From: CAZWUZ01 sp964637655 [NCBI: uncultured bacterium]
GTDB taxonomy: Bacteria > DAOPZR01
Direction: 5' to 3'
Assembly: GCA_964637655.1 (NCBI GenBank)
Contig: CAZWUZ010000005.1
Span: forward strand, 1 to 36,394
DNA length: 36,394 nucleotides
Below the pieces are notes generated by a model. The model was not told the DNA's origin. It saw only the letters and a list, made by a program, of their open reading frames with translations, and searched no databases. The position numbers and the translations under genes were made by a program. Each line of letters starts with the position of its first letter. The first letter of the stretch is position 1. Below, piece by piece: positions 1 to 8,141 of this stretch.

Positions 1-1
1 T

Positions 2-31
2 ATTGAGGCGCCTGATAAGCGTGAAAAGTGA
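2..31 (+). CDS. possible C-terminal end of the preceding cassette gene (partial)
   Basis: The first bases are open in the frame starting at base 2 and read IEAPDKREK before a TGA at 29-31, nine bases before the first attC-like site. A cassette gene normally ends just before its attC, so this is the natural place for an upstream gene to stop. A second frame (3-38) is also open to a TAA, so the frame is undecided. No function can be given. Confidence 0.2.
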   Translation: MEAPDKREK

Positions 32-40
32 GTGCTAAAT

Positions 41-105
41 GGCCAACTTCGCGCTCCTGCGCTTCGCCGCTGGCGCGGCTCAACGCAGAGCGCTAATCGT
101 TGGCC
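41..105 (+). repeat. attC-like integron recombination site (site A)
   Basis: The outer arms GGCCAAC (41-47) and GTTGGCC (99-105) are perfect inverted repeats carrying the AAC/GTT core triplets. Three bases inside the left arm comes GCGCTC (51-56), and five bases inside the right arm its complement GAGCGC (89-94). An unpaired C follows the left inner arm, then TGCG pairs with CGCA, and a CCGC/GCGG hairpin closes the site. Asymmetric spacers (3 and 5 bases) plus one extrahelical base, a G on the bottom strand, are the known hallmarks of attC folded on its bottom strand. One core position deviates from RYYYAAC/GTTRRRY. Confidence 0.8.
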
Positions 106-207
106 TGGATGAAGAGAATGATAGACTTATAAAGTCCAGTTCCGGCAAATATGTGTATAAGATATCACAGAGTTGTGTCGACCCAGTCGTATGGAAAGGT
201 GGATGTT

Positions 208-861
208 ATGAAAGCAATTCGGTTTATTGTTGTTGCCGTTATAGTGACGGTAATTCAGTGCGGAGTAATATGGGCTGATACCACGGGGATGGTGTATTAT
301 TCGCATATCACCGAAACGGAGGATTTCTACTATCGTCCAATAGTATTGTCTGACACCATCAGAGTGGTAGTTCCATCATATGATGATGAACGTGATACTT
401 GGAGCTTTATGTATTTAGATAAATATGCTGATGTTTATGTGCTTGAAGGTTATATTGTGAGTGATATCGGTGACACTGTTTATAAAGTTTGGGAATATCG
501 TACTGAGAAGTTGCAGGGGCAATTTCCTTGTCTCAATTATGGGGAGGACATTTATTTTTACGATGCTATTAAATGGAAAGAGCATATGTTGGTATTATAC
601 TATGTTAAAGGACGACTAGAATATCGTGTTTCTGACACGACTAATGGGGGCGAAATACTGGATTTGCAGGTGCTTCTTAATGAGCGGTGGTATGATGATG
701 TATTACTTAAAAGCTGTCAGTTCGAAGTAAACCAAGATGGCTCTCCTTATGTAGTTGTCGCGAAGTTGTTAAATGGACGTGAAATGCGCTGGATATTCAA
801 AGAAGGGACGGATACGGTAGCGTATTTGGATAACAATGTTCGGGAAAATATTATGCGATAG
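208..861 (+). CDS. secreted protein of unknown function (cassette 1)
   Basis: This 217-residue protein begins with a typical Sec signal peptide: MK, then a hydrophobic stretch to about residue 22 ending near IWAD. The ATG at 208 is chosen because AAAGGTGG (195-202) lies five bases upstream and because upstream extensions would add a charged segment before the signal peptide. The mature part is rich in Asp, Tyr and Val, with Y-D-D-E and Y-V-V-V type strands, which suggests a mostly beta periplasmic or surface protein. I recognise no family. The gene is clearly more AT-rich than its neighbours, as expected for independently acquired integron cassettes. It is the only gene between attC-like sites A and B. 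Confidence 0.8.
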   Translation: MKAIRFIVVAVIVTVIQCGVIWADTTGMVYYSHITETEDFYYRPIVLSDTIRVVVPSYDDERDTWSFMYLDKYADVYVLEGYIVSDIGDTVYKVWEYRTEKLQGQFPCLNYGEDIYFYDAIKWKEHMLVLYYVKGRLEYRVSDTTNGGEILDLQVLLNERWYDDVLLKSCQFEVNQDGSPYVVVAKLLNGREMRWIFKEGTDTVAYLDNNVRENIMR

Positions 862-946
862 ATGGCCTCTCCACGAAAACCGGTCCGAGTGCATCTGGAA
901 GAGCATGTTGACCGGCTACCCGGGACGCGGTAGAATAGACGGCAGG

Positions 947-997
947 GGCTAACTTGTCGCAGAACGCGCCAGGGCGCGTGAGCGCCAATCGTTGGCC
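947..997 (+). repeat. attC-like integron recombination site (site B, variant)
   Basis: GGCTAAC (947-953) faces GTTGGCC (991-997), pairing with one G-T wobble. The right inner arm GAGCGCCAATC matches the other sites, while the left inner arm (TTGTCGCAG) is diverged. The centre is a short ACGCGCC/GGCGCGT hairpin (964-979). At 51 bp it is the shortest member. It sits 85 bases after the stop of the 208-861 gene. Confidence 0.65.
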
Positions 998-1090
998 ATA
1001 AAGGAAATGATGATGATAATAACGATGCGCCTGTAACCTTGTCCAGTGGCGGCCGTCTAAATATAGTGCCTTACCGAATAGGAGCATGAA

Positions 1091-1132
1091 ATGAGCGAAT
1101 TACCAGAACGACCAATCGTGAAAATAATATGA
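1091..1132 (+). CDS. short upstream ORF coupled to the cassette 2 gene
   Basis: A 13-codon ORF (MSELPERPIVKII) has a good Shine-Dalgarno AGGAG at 1080-1084, six bases before its ATG. Its TGA overlaps the ATG of the following gene (ATGA at 1129-1132). That gene lacks its own ribosome site, so ribosomes could reach it by termination-reinitiation. A comparable role is known for the short ORF-11 in the class 1 integron attI1 site. The peptide itself need not have a function. Confidence 0.4.
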   Translation: MSELPERPIVKII

Positions 1133-2202
1133 TGATGCGGCCGTATTTTGCCATTGTTTCAATATTGGGCCTCTTGGTACTCGGGTGCGGTACGCCTCCA
1201 TCGGTGCCGGTGGCCAATACCATGCCTGCCAGCTGTATGCCTGGACCGCCCGGGCCATATTATCCGTTCCCTGCTCCGACCCAAATCAGCGACCCGGGTA
1301 ACCGCTCACACCATATCGCCGTCATCGAACAGCGTGACCCGGGCGCTCATCTGTTTCGGAATCATCCTGGCCTGAAAATTGAGAGTTTCTTCGCCTTCGT
1401 TGCTGGCAAACCGCTCAGCGGCGAATGCCACACGGTCAGTTATCGGTTTAATATCCCCGTTGAAAACGGGCGTAAGATAATTCGGGGCACCTGGTATGTT
1501 GCTGATGATACCAGCGCCACCGACGATAGTGTCGCCGTCCGCTGGGCGGATGCCTCGGTTATTGACTTGACCACTGCCGACACCATAGCCAATGCTATGG
1601 ATAGCCATGGTCGTACGCTTATGGAAAGAGTTAAATACCGAGCATGGAAACTGACACACGACGAGATGTTTGCCATTCTGTCCATGCCTGAACCGGTCTT
1701 CATTCCCACCCCAAGTATGCCTGTGTTTGAGGCAAGACAAATTGCCCAAGACAATACCTTCGAACTCATCTTAAATCCCAACCGCGGGCTGGATACATCA
1801 GATACTGAACTTATCGTCAATGGCATTCTGCCTGATACACTCTCCCAAACATTAGCCGCAACCCTCGCCGTTGCCGCCCTTGCCGCCCCCGAAGTCAGTG
1901 GACTTGACGCAACAGAAGTATACGCGAAATATCGCGTCCCCCGCCAGCTCCGGATTGTCCCGCCCGCGTTGAAGATGCTCGACCGCCGGTACAATCCCAT
2001 CATCTATCTTTATCCCTACGCACCAGACCGCATCCTCGCCAAAGTTGGACGAGCTTTCTTCCCGCAAAAAGATGACCCGACCATTATTACCGAGCGTTTC
2101 GCTGGCTGGAGCACCGAAGTCGTTGATGTTATTCTAGTATGGGATGGAAGTTGCTGGCGAGGGCATCGTCTCGCAGTGATTAGTGGATATTTGGTTAATT
2201 GA
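1129..2202 (+). CDS. putative lipoprotein, unknown function (cassette 2)
   Basis: The product is 357 residues with a lipoprotein signal peptide: hydrophobic residues 7-18 and lipobox LVLGC, so lipidation is expected at Cys20. A Pro/Gly/Met-rich linker follows, then a globular part with no recognised motif. Three consecutive ATG codons start the gene, and no Shine-Dalgarno precedes them. Translation probably depends on the overlapping short ORF at 1091-1132. The gene is single between attC-like sites B and C, with its stop 43 bases before site C. Outer-membrane or periplasmic location is inferred from the signal only. Confidence 0.75.
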   Translation: MMMRPYFAIVSILGLLVLGCGTPPSVPVANTMPASCMPGPPGPYYPFPAPTQISDPGNRSHHIAVIEQRDPGAHLFRNHPGLKIESFFAFVAGKPLSGECHTVSYRFNIPVENGRKIIRGTWYVADDTSATDDSVAVRWADASVIDLTTADTIANAMDSHGRTLMERVKYRAWKLTHDEMFAILSMPEPVFIPTPSMPVFEARQIAQDNTFELILNPNRGLDTSDTELIVNGILPDTLSQTLAATLAVAALAAPEVSGLDATEVYAKYRVPRQLRIVPPALKMLDRRYNPIIYLYPYAPDRILAKVGRAFFPQKDDPTIITERFAGWSTEVVDVILVWDGSCWRGHRLAVISGYLVN

Positions 2203-2245
2203 GTATCACAGTATGGAGATACATCATGGAATCAGAAGACAATGC

Positions 2246-2306
2246 GGCCAACTTCGCGCCGCTGCGGGCGCAAAGAACAGCGCCCGCAGAGCGCTAATCG
2301 TTGGCC
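2246..2306 (+). repeat. attC-like integron recombination site (site C)
   Basis: GGCCAAC (2246-2252) and GTTGGCC (2300-2306) are perfect inverted outer arms. The spacers TTC and TAATC are identical to site A. The inner GCGC arms are followed by a near-perfect stem CTGCGGGCGC/GCGCCCGCAG with an eight-base loop, offset by extra unpaired bases in the left arm. The conserved ends with a different central hairpin are what attC sites of one array show. Confidence 0.8.
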
Positions 2307-2333
2307 TTACGGCTGATTATAGAAAGGAAATCA

Positions 2334-3224
2334 ATGAGCAGTGAACGGTTGAATATTCTTATTAAGATGAAACAATTATCGAGAATTATTGGAATTATCG
2401 GATTGTTACTATTGGTGTCTGATGCCACGCCATCTTTTGGCAATGATACTGATGTTCATTATCCGTTCTCGTCAATGGCCGAAAGGATGTCGTGGTTTAT
2501 TAGGCAGTCAATATGCCAAACCGAAATACGGCCATCTGGTTTTATTCAACTATTTGGTGACAGCGCTATACCATGTATTGAGAGCACATTAAATTCTATC
2601 GAAAATGATATAGAGAGACGGCGTGCTGAGGGTGATTATAACGACAGCGTTCGGGCAATTGCCTTTAAGAATTGGGCACGTCGCGATGTCGCGTATTTAT
2701 TAGGGGAAATCGCTTCTGAAAAAGGAATCCCTTTGTTGATGGAAATCAAGAATCGTACTAATGACGACAGCGTGCTCGAAGCGGTGGATTGGGCAGAAAA
2801 TAATATACGGCTTGGCGATACTCGAACAATTCAATCTGATATCGAGATAATTCTTAGCTCGGATACGAAAACGTATATATCAGGAGAGGATATTATCTTG
2901 TCTCTGTCTCTGAAAAACTTGGCGGCTATTGATAAACAAGTAATTAACTTTGACTCGGTTCCTGTTTGTATCGCAATGAGTATTTCTATTATGGCTCAAG
3001 ACGGACGAATTGTTCGTAACACAATCCCAAGAGATTTACGCCAACATCAACCTAGCGACGACATCATTTTGAATCCTTCGCAAGTATATACATATACGTT
3101 CAATGTTTCTGAGTATTTTGACTTGACTCATCCGGGAACTTACAAAATATTACAGACATTCCCGTGGATTCAAGGCTGTGGGTACAGTAACGTTGTAACA
3201 ATTAGCATTGCACAGTTGCAATAA
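2334..3224 (+). CDS. secreted HEAT-like plus Ig-like protein, unknown function (cassette 3)
   Basis: From ATG 2334 the protein has 296 residues. AAAGGAAA at 2323-2330 supports this start. ATG 2367 is an alternative giving a more classical signal peptide (MKQLSRII, then hydrophobic residues to PSFG). Residues about 95-165 are alpha-helical and HEAT-like (ARRDVAYLLGEIA, EKGIPLLMEI). The last ~120 residues look like an all-beta domain of the BsuPI/Ig type, with ISGEDIILSLSLKN and then P-S-Q-V-Y-T-Y-T-F. A similar beta module occurs at the start of the 9308-10774 protein. The gene lies alone between attC-like sites C and D and is AT-rich. Confidence 0.78.
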   Translation: MSSERLNILIKMKQLSRIIGIIGLLLLVSDATPSFGNDTDVHYPFSSMAERMSWFIRQSICQTEIRPSGFIQLFGDSAIPCIESTLNSIENDIERRRAEGDYNDSVRAIAFKNWARRDVAYLLGEIASEKGIPLLMEIKNRTNDDSVLEAVDWAENNIRLGDTRTIQSDIEIILSSDTKTYISGEDIILSLSLKNLAAIDKQVINFDSVPVCIAMSISIMAQDGRIVRNTIPRDLRQHQPSDDIILNPSQVYTYTFNVSEYFDLTHPGTYKILQTFPWIQGCGYSNVVTISIAQLQ

Positions 3225-3261
3225 TGAATTGCGAACCGCGTCGACGAAGTCAATATATGTC

Positions 3262-3326
3262 GGCCAACTTCGCGCTTCTGCGCTTCGCCGCTGACGCGGC
3301 TCAACGCATGGTGCTGATTGTTGGCC
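3262..3326 (+). repeat. attC-like integron recombination site (site D)
   Basis: Perfect outer arms GGCCAAC (3262-3268) and GTTGGCC (3320-3326) surround a centre nearly identical to that of site A. The right inner arm has changed to TGGTGC and no longer pairs fully with GCGCTT. This may be a less active or decaying site. It follows the 2334-3224 gene by 37 bases. Confidence 0.72.
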
Positions 3327-3407
3327 GTACAGCAACGAAGTAGGACAGGCCGTCGATTGAATATTCTCCCCCCCCGCCGTAGCATTGGCGGCAGCAGGAA
3401 AGGCGGC

Positions 3408-5366
3408 ATGATGGCCCATCGCCTCGTCGAACGTCGGAACATGCGATTGAATCGCCTATGGGCTGCTCTTGTCGCCCTGGCAGCCGCGTTGTCGCTGGGC
3501 GGCTGCGTGTCGTCGCATACGACCTACGCAGTGGCGCGCGACGGCAGCGGGACCTACGACTGCCAGGTGACGGTGGCACCTGCCGCGGTGGCATACAGCC
3601 GCGCGAAGAATCTGGCCGACGACCCGGACACCCCGTTCGCCACCGTCAGGACGGCCGTGCTGGATGCCCTGCGCCGGCAGGGCTTTTCAGCCGCACGCCT
3701 CGACGCGGCCAGCGACAGCAGCGGGCTGCAGCTGCGCCTGCGCGTGTCGGTGCGCGACGTCCGCCATTTCGCGCTGGTCGACGCCATCCTCGCGAAGGAA
3801 TTCGGGCCACTGGCTCCTAGACAGGAATTCGCCCTGCGGCGGCTGCCGGACGGCTGGCAGGCATCCTGCCGGTTCTCGCAGCCCGTCTCGGGAGGGGAGG
3901 GCGCGATAGGGATACTCATGACCCTCGACGCCATCGCCCGGGCCGACGGCTTCAGCCATCCGGAAACCGATTCCTACGGTCTTGCCATGCTGGATTACGT
4001 TTGCGCCGGGAACGCCTGCGCCGTCGACCTGAAGGTCCCTGCCGCCGGAGGCGACACCATCGTCCACTGGCAGCTGCCCGTGCGCGCACTGCTGCTTGCG
4101 GACACCGACCTGCTGCATACCTTGGAGGCGCCCCCGGTCCGCCTCGACCTGCCCGATGCCGTCCCTGAGCTCCCTCCGGCCATCGCGGCAGCGCCGGCGG
4201 ACAGCAATGCTGCCGCGGCGGGACAATCCCTGCGTCGCGACCGGTATGACGAGGCCGTCGCTGCGGCGCTCCTGGTGCGCAGCAGCGACCGACGTGACGC
4301 GCTGCTGGAGAACATCGCAGGCCGGATTCTGGGCGTCAGACGGCGCGACTACGCCCTGGTTGAGCGCATCGAGGGGCTGCTGCGGTCGCCGGGCAGGCGC
4401 GCGCGCCTGGGCGCGGCGTTCGCCCGAAGGCGTGCGCTCGATGCGGACATGGACGCAAGGGATGCCGCCATGCGGCAGGCGCACGACGCCTTGCTGCCGA
4501 GCGACACCCAAAACGTCGCGAACGCCGTGGCCTGCCTCGATTCCGGCTGGCTTTCCGACGCCGCGGGCATTGCGGGCCGAATTCGCGACACGTCCACACG
4601 TGAGGCGCTGCTGCTGCGCGTGGTGGAGAAGCTGGCGTCGGCCGGCGAATTCGCCGAAGCGGAACGCCTCACAGCGCGCCTGGGCGCGGCAACGCGCGCA
4701 ACCGCGGCCGGGCTGCTCAATCGTGCCCGTGCCGCTGCCGCGGCGCGCGAGGCCATGCAGCGGCAGGTATACGCCCTCGACCAGCGCATCGCCCGCGCCG
4801 AGGCGACCGAATTCAAAACACTCTGGCAAGAAGCGGAAGCCGTGCCCGATGCCGAGCGCCGCGCCTACCTGCAGGCGACAATCGCGTGCCGCACCGCGGA
4901 AGGCAATCCGGCGCAGGGACTGGCCCTGGCGCGGTCAATCGCAGACACGGCGAGCATGCATCGCGCCAACAGTATTGCAGCCGTTGCCACCATGTACCTC
5001 GATGCGCAGCGCGACACCGAGGGCAGGGAAGCCCTGGATGAGGCGGCGGCGGCGGCCGCATACATCGGCAACGCGCTCGAGCGCTGCGGCGTGCTCGGGT
5101 ACATTGCGCAGGAATACGCGCGCACCGGGCAGGACGCCAAGGCGCGGGACATTATCCGGCAGGTGCAGCCGCAGCTTGCCGGCCATGCCGCCACACGCGA
5201 CCATGGCGGGATGGACCAGCTTCGGACCGCCGCGGAGTGGCTGGCAATGGCTGGGGCCTGGCTGCACGACTCCGCAGTCGTCGAATCGGCAATCTCGCTC
5301 GTCAACGATGCGGCCTGGCGCAGCGTACTGCGCCGGCACTTGACCCGCATAGCGGAGATGCGCTGA
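3408..5366 (+). CDS. large lipoprotein with LppM-like start and helical repeats
   Basis: The product is 652 residues. The start region holds ATGs at 3408, 3411 and 3441. I chose 3408 because GGAAAGG lies just upstream, but 3441 gives the shortest n-region before the hydrophobic stretch and lipobox LGGC. Residues about 40-250 are beta-rich, with an opening (ARDGSGTYDCQV) that resembles LppM-type lipoprotein domains. From about residue 270 the protein is very Ala/Arg-rich and helical, with TPR/Sel1-like periodicity (R.R.D.A...A..L.R.A). It is far more GC-rich than the preceding cassettes. No attC-like site follows it, unlike the three upstream genes. Function unknown. Confidence 0.72.
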   Translation: MMAHRLVERRNMRLNRLWAALVALAAALSLGGCVSSHTTYAVARDGSGTYDCQVTVAPAAVAYSRAKNLADDPDTPFATVRTAVLDALRRQGFSAARLDAASDSSGLQLRLRVSVRDVRHFALVDAILAKEFGPLAPRQEFALRRLPDGWQASCRFSQPVSGGEGAIGILMTLDAIARADGFSHPETDSYGLAMLDYVCAGNACAVDLKVPAAGGDTIVHWQLPVRALLLADTDLLHTLEAPPVRLDLPDAVPELPPAIAAAPADSNAAAAGQSLRRDRYDEAVAAALLVRSSDRRDALLENIAGRILGVRRRDYALVERIEGLLRSPGRRARLGAAFARRRALDADMDARDAAMRQAHDALLPSDTQNVANAVACLDSGWLSDAAGIAGRIRDTSTREALLLRVVEKLASAGEFAEAERLTARLGAATRATAAGLLNRARAAAAAREAMQRQVYALDQRIARAEATEFKTLWQEAEAVPDAERRAYLQATIACRTAEGNPAQGLALARSIADTASMHRANSIAAVATMYLDAQRDTEGREALDEAAAAAAYIGNALERCGVLGYIAQEYARTGQDAKARDIIRQVQPQLAGHAATRDHGGMDQLRTAAEWLAMAGAWLHDSAVVESAISLVNDAAWRSVLRRHLTRIAEMR

Positions 5367-5571
5367 AGAGGAACAAGGGGATGAAACCGCATGCGTCGCG
5401 TACAGCGGAAATGATTGGTTGATAAATGTTCTTGATGACCTCGCAATGGTCGTATGCTGAGTTCATCCCGCAGCAATGGAGCGCATCGACAACCTGCGGT
5501 GAGCCATTGAAGCGAAGATGGTGGAGGCGAACTGACACGAGTGATTAAGACGTCCCTGTCAGACCGGGATG

Positions 5572-5580
5572 TGGTATAAT
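5572..5580 (+). promoter_or_regulatory. extended -10 promoter for the radical SAM operon
   Basis: TGGTATAAT is a consensus extended -10 element in the 410-base gap before the radical SAM operon. No convincing -35 precedes it. It would give a leader of about 190 bases containing a 20-codon ORF. Apart from these and a weak hairpin (about 5702-5720), I see nothing else in the 5367-5776 gap. Confidence 0.5.
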
Positions 5581-5616
5581 GTGGTTGATTGGCAAATATA
5601 CCCGGTAGGATTTTAG

Positions 5617-5679
5617 ATGGAACCAAGGCAAACTGTCCTTAATCGCGTCAAGAAAGCTACTGTAGCCATTGTGTCCTGA
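5617..5679 (+). CDS. possible 20-residue peptide in the radical SAM operon leader
   Basis: ATG at 5617, preceded six bases upstream by TAGGA, opens a 20-codon frame (MEPRQTVLNRVKKATVAIVS) ending in TGA at 5677-5679. It lies downstream of the predicted promoter and 100 bases before the first operon gene. It could be a leader peptide or chance. It has no Cys and no obvious RiPP core, so a precursor-peptide role is not supported. Confidence 0.25.
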   Translation: MEPRQTVLNRVKKATVAIVS

Positions 5680-5776
5680 CAATAAACTATTTGTGCTGTA
5701 GACCTGTCTTATTTGATAGGTAGCAGCAACACTAGCTACAAAATATCAGGCAAGATGGTGGTAAAGGAGGCACTGT

Positions 5777-6928
5777 TTGAAAATATTGCCAGTCAAACGT
5801 TATATGCCTCCGTCGTACCCAACGCGAGCAATGCTACGAACCCATCCAGACCTCTTTCGTAGAAGTCCGAAACGTTGGCATAACAGCGCCCTAATAGCTG
5901 CCTTGCTTGCTACCACAGCCAGTGCAACATGGGCTGACAGCGGCCAGATAGCATCTCAAGCAACACGAGCTGTTTTGCCTACTGGTGTCCCCCCGCCACC
6001 TGTTGTATATTTCGTTGCGCTTTCGGAAGCCGATGCCTGCCAAGTTATTAACGAACAACTGGAAGAGGCGGGACTTCACACCACCACGGAGCAACTGATT
6101 ACCCGAAACTTGGCGCTTGAAACAGCAAGCCCAAATCAGTTGCCCGCTCAGTCAGGGTCAATTACTGAAACCATTTCGATAACATTTGATGGTGCCAATA
6201 TCGAGCACGGTATCTCCTACGAGTTTCTTTCCTGGGACGACCGCGCAGCAATTGGCGGAAATGGCATCGACAGGATTGAAGCATTCCGCTCTGCACTGGA
6301 AAAATCAAACCCGCGTGGAACCGATGCCGTGTTTTATGATACCCCGGTTTTACTGAGTGTTCTTCCAAATCTAGACGTAAAATGCTTCCCAGGGCTGGTC
6401 GTGAGCAACCGATTTACAGATAAGACGCTCATGCCGTTAAATGTTTTCCGATTTCCTCTCGGCTGTGGCATTGAGGCGTCTGATACTTCAACCATTACTT
6501 TGATGAATGGTGTTAAGAAAGTTATTGTCAACATCGGCAACGACATAGCGACAATCAACGATACTGTTATAACATTGCCGAGGCCTGTTACCACTATCGA
6601 CGGCATAGTATATGTTCCGGTTAGAGCAGTTGCGGAAGGATTGGGGTTTACCGTGATTCAGATGGAAGAAACGGGGATAATTGCCATCGAAAGTAACCCG
6701 CATTGCGCTAATCATCAACTTGATGGCACAAATTCGCAAGCAGTATATAGAGGCTCTTTTAGCCCGGTGTTGGTCCCTGCCGTTGATTCAGGAACGTCAG
6801 ATGGTTATGCTTTCATCAATTATGATATTGGAGCGCGGAATGCAATGGTGTTAAGGGAATCAAAACGCCTGTTGCGCTTGCAGGTAGAAGATTTCATTGC
6901 TTGGCTGAAAGCCGAGGGTGTCTTATGA
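5777..6928 (+). CDS. secreted stalk-domain (Cu amine oxidase N-like) protein, copy 1
   Basis: This 383-residue protein starts at TTG 5777. The start is fixed by AAAGGAGG at 5763-5770 with a six-base spacer. The first ~38 residues are a charged n-region with PPSYPTR and LRTHPDLFR, followed by a hydrophobic segment and ATWAD, a likely signal-peptidase I site near residue 53. Near residues 270-310 the motif VYVPVRAVAEGLGF marks a PF07833 stalk / copper-amine-oxidase-N-like domain, a fold found in many exported proteins and not itself an oxidase. The C-terminus SKRLLRLQVEDFIAWLKAEG is shared with the next gene, a clear paralogue. Its stop overlaps that gene's ATG, so the two are translationally coupled. 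Confidence 0.85.
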   Translation: MKILPVKRYMPPSYPTRAMLRTHPDLFRRSPKRWHNSALIAALLATTASATWADSGQIASQATRAVLPTGVPPPPVVYFVALSEADACQVINEQLEEAGLHTTTEQLITRNLALETASPNQLPAQSGSITETISITFDGANIEHGISYEFLSWDDRAAIGGNGIDRIEAFRSALEKSNPRGTDAVFYDTPVLLSVLPNLDVKCFPGLVVSNRFTDKTLMPLNVFRFPLGCGIEASDTSTITLMNGVKKVIVNIGNDIATINDTVITLPRPVTTIDGIVYVPVRAVAEGLGFTVIQMEETGIIAIESNPHCANHQLDGTNSQAVYRGSFSPVLVPAVDSGTSDGYAFINYDIGARNAMVLRESKRLLRLQVEDFIAWLKAEGVL

Positions 6929-8133
6929 ATTCCAGGAAGCGCTTGGCACAAGTGAGGCCAATCCCCTGCTATATCCCCCCCGAATATCCGACACGTGATA
7001 CTCTTCGGCTACATCCGGAAATGCTCCGCAAAACCCCGCATCGCTGGCAGAACAGCGTATTACTGGCTGCTTTGCTTGCTGCGACGTCCGGCACTGTGTG
7101 GGCCGACGATACCGTACAGCAGTTCCGCGTGCCACGCGTTGCCCCATTGTTTAAGCATGGCGACGGCAATATCGAATTTGATTATAGCCGGGCCGCAGTG
7201 AGCACTTCACCCATGCCTGTCCCTCCACAATACGCCGTTGCGCTTAACGAACATGATGCCTGTCAGATTATCAATGAACAATTGGAGCGGGCAGGATTGC
7301 CTATCAGTACTGAACAATTGATAGCATGCAATTTGAAACTCGACGTTGCCCGCCCATATCCGGCCTATTCCGCCCCACGCGGAACAAGCGCTGAAACAGT
7401 TCCAGTCGTCTTGGATGGTTTCAACCAAGAACACGGTATTTCCTACGAATATATTTCGCAGGATGACCGCGCATTGATTGGCGTCGGGGGAATTGTTGGA
7501 ATTGAAAATTTCCGCAATTCTTTACTGCAAGCAACACCTGACGGTGTCGATGCCGTGTTTTATGACCCCTCAACACAATTAAGCAGCGGGTTTTATTCGG
7601 CAATAGTCAGCGTTCCAGGCCTTGTTGCGACAAAGCGCTTCACTGACAAAACACTTATGCCGCTAAATGCCCTCCTCGGACTTATGCAGAACCAAGAACC
7701 ATGTACAGCCGCAACACAAACCATCATTTTGTTGAATGACACTTCAACCGTAATACTAAACAACGGGAGTAATGTCGCTGAAATAAACGGCGACACTGTG
7801 ACGTTGCCGGAACCGGTGACTGTAATCGAAGGCGTAGTGTATGCGCCGGTTAGAGCAGTAGTTGAAGGACTGGGCTTTGCGGTGAACTGGCAAGCTGACA
7901 GTGGGATAGTAGCTTTCACCGGTACGGTTACATGGCATGGTCGCAAGTTAGAATGGTGTCACAGTAGTCAAGTATTGGTACCTGCCGGGGATACAGAAGC
8001 GTTGGATGGTTATGCCTTCCTTGGTTATGCCCCCGAAGCAATGCGGGCATTTGCTCTGGTAGAATCAAAGCGCTTGTTACGCTTACAAGTGAGTGACTTC
8101 ATCGCGTGGCTGAAAGCCGAGGGAATACAATAG
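6925..8133 (+). CDS. secreted stalk-domain (Cu amine oxidase N-like) protein, copy 2
   Basis: This is a 402-residue paralogue of the preceding protein. The ATG at 6925 overlaps its stop (ATGA), with GAGGGT seven bases upstream. It shares the long n-region (PPEYPTR, LRLHPEMLR, P.RWQNS), a hydrophobic segment ending VWAD, DACQIINEQLE, the EHGISYE and DAVFYD segments, the stalk motif VYAPVRAVVEGLGF and the C-terminus SKRLLRLQVSDFIAWLKAEG. The two copies differ in their Cys positions. A signal peptide with a ~44-residue conserved n-region is unusual. Because a radical SAM enzyme follows immediately, these proteins are candidate substrates, but that is inference. Confidence 0.85.
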   Translation: MNSRKRLAQVRPIPCYIPPEYPTRDTLRLHPEMLRKTPHRWQNSVLLAALLAATSGTVWADDTVQQFRVPRVAPLFKHGDGNIEFDYSRAAVSTSPMPVPPQYAVALNEHDACQIINEQLERAGLPISTEQLIACNLKLDVARPYPAYSAPRGTSAETVPVVLDGFNQEHGISYEYISQDDRALIGVGGIVGIENFRNSLLQATPDGVDAVFYDPSTQLSSGFYSAIVSVPGLVATKRFTDKTLMPLNALLGLMQNQEPCTAATQTIILLNDTSTVILNNGSNVAEINGDTVTLPEPVTVIEGVVYAPVRAVVEGLGFAVNWQADSGIVAFTGTVTWHGRKLEWCHSSQVLVPAGDTEALDGYAFLGYAPEAMRAFALVESKRLLRLQVSDFIAWLKAEGIQ

Positions 8134-8141
8134 GCTACACC

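Noticed and set aside
39-278. 79-codon + strand frame from base 39
   Set aside because: Its start lies in attC-like site A and it overlaps the signal-peptide gene at 208 in another frame.
851-1087. 78-codon - strand frame
   Set aside because: It runs through attC-like site B and lacks coding features.
3687-4829. Long - strand and alternative + strand frames (also 4096-5343) in the lipoprotein region
   Set aside because: Extremely Arg/Pro-rich shadow frames with no signal or ribosome site. The lipobox protein explains the region.
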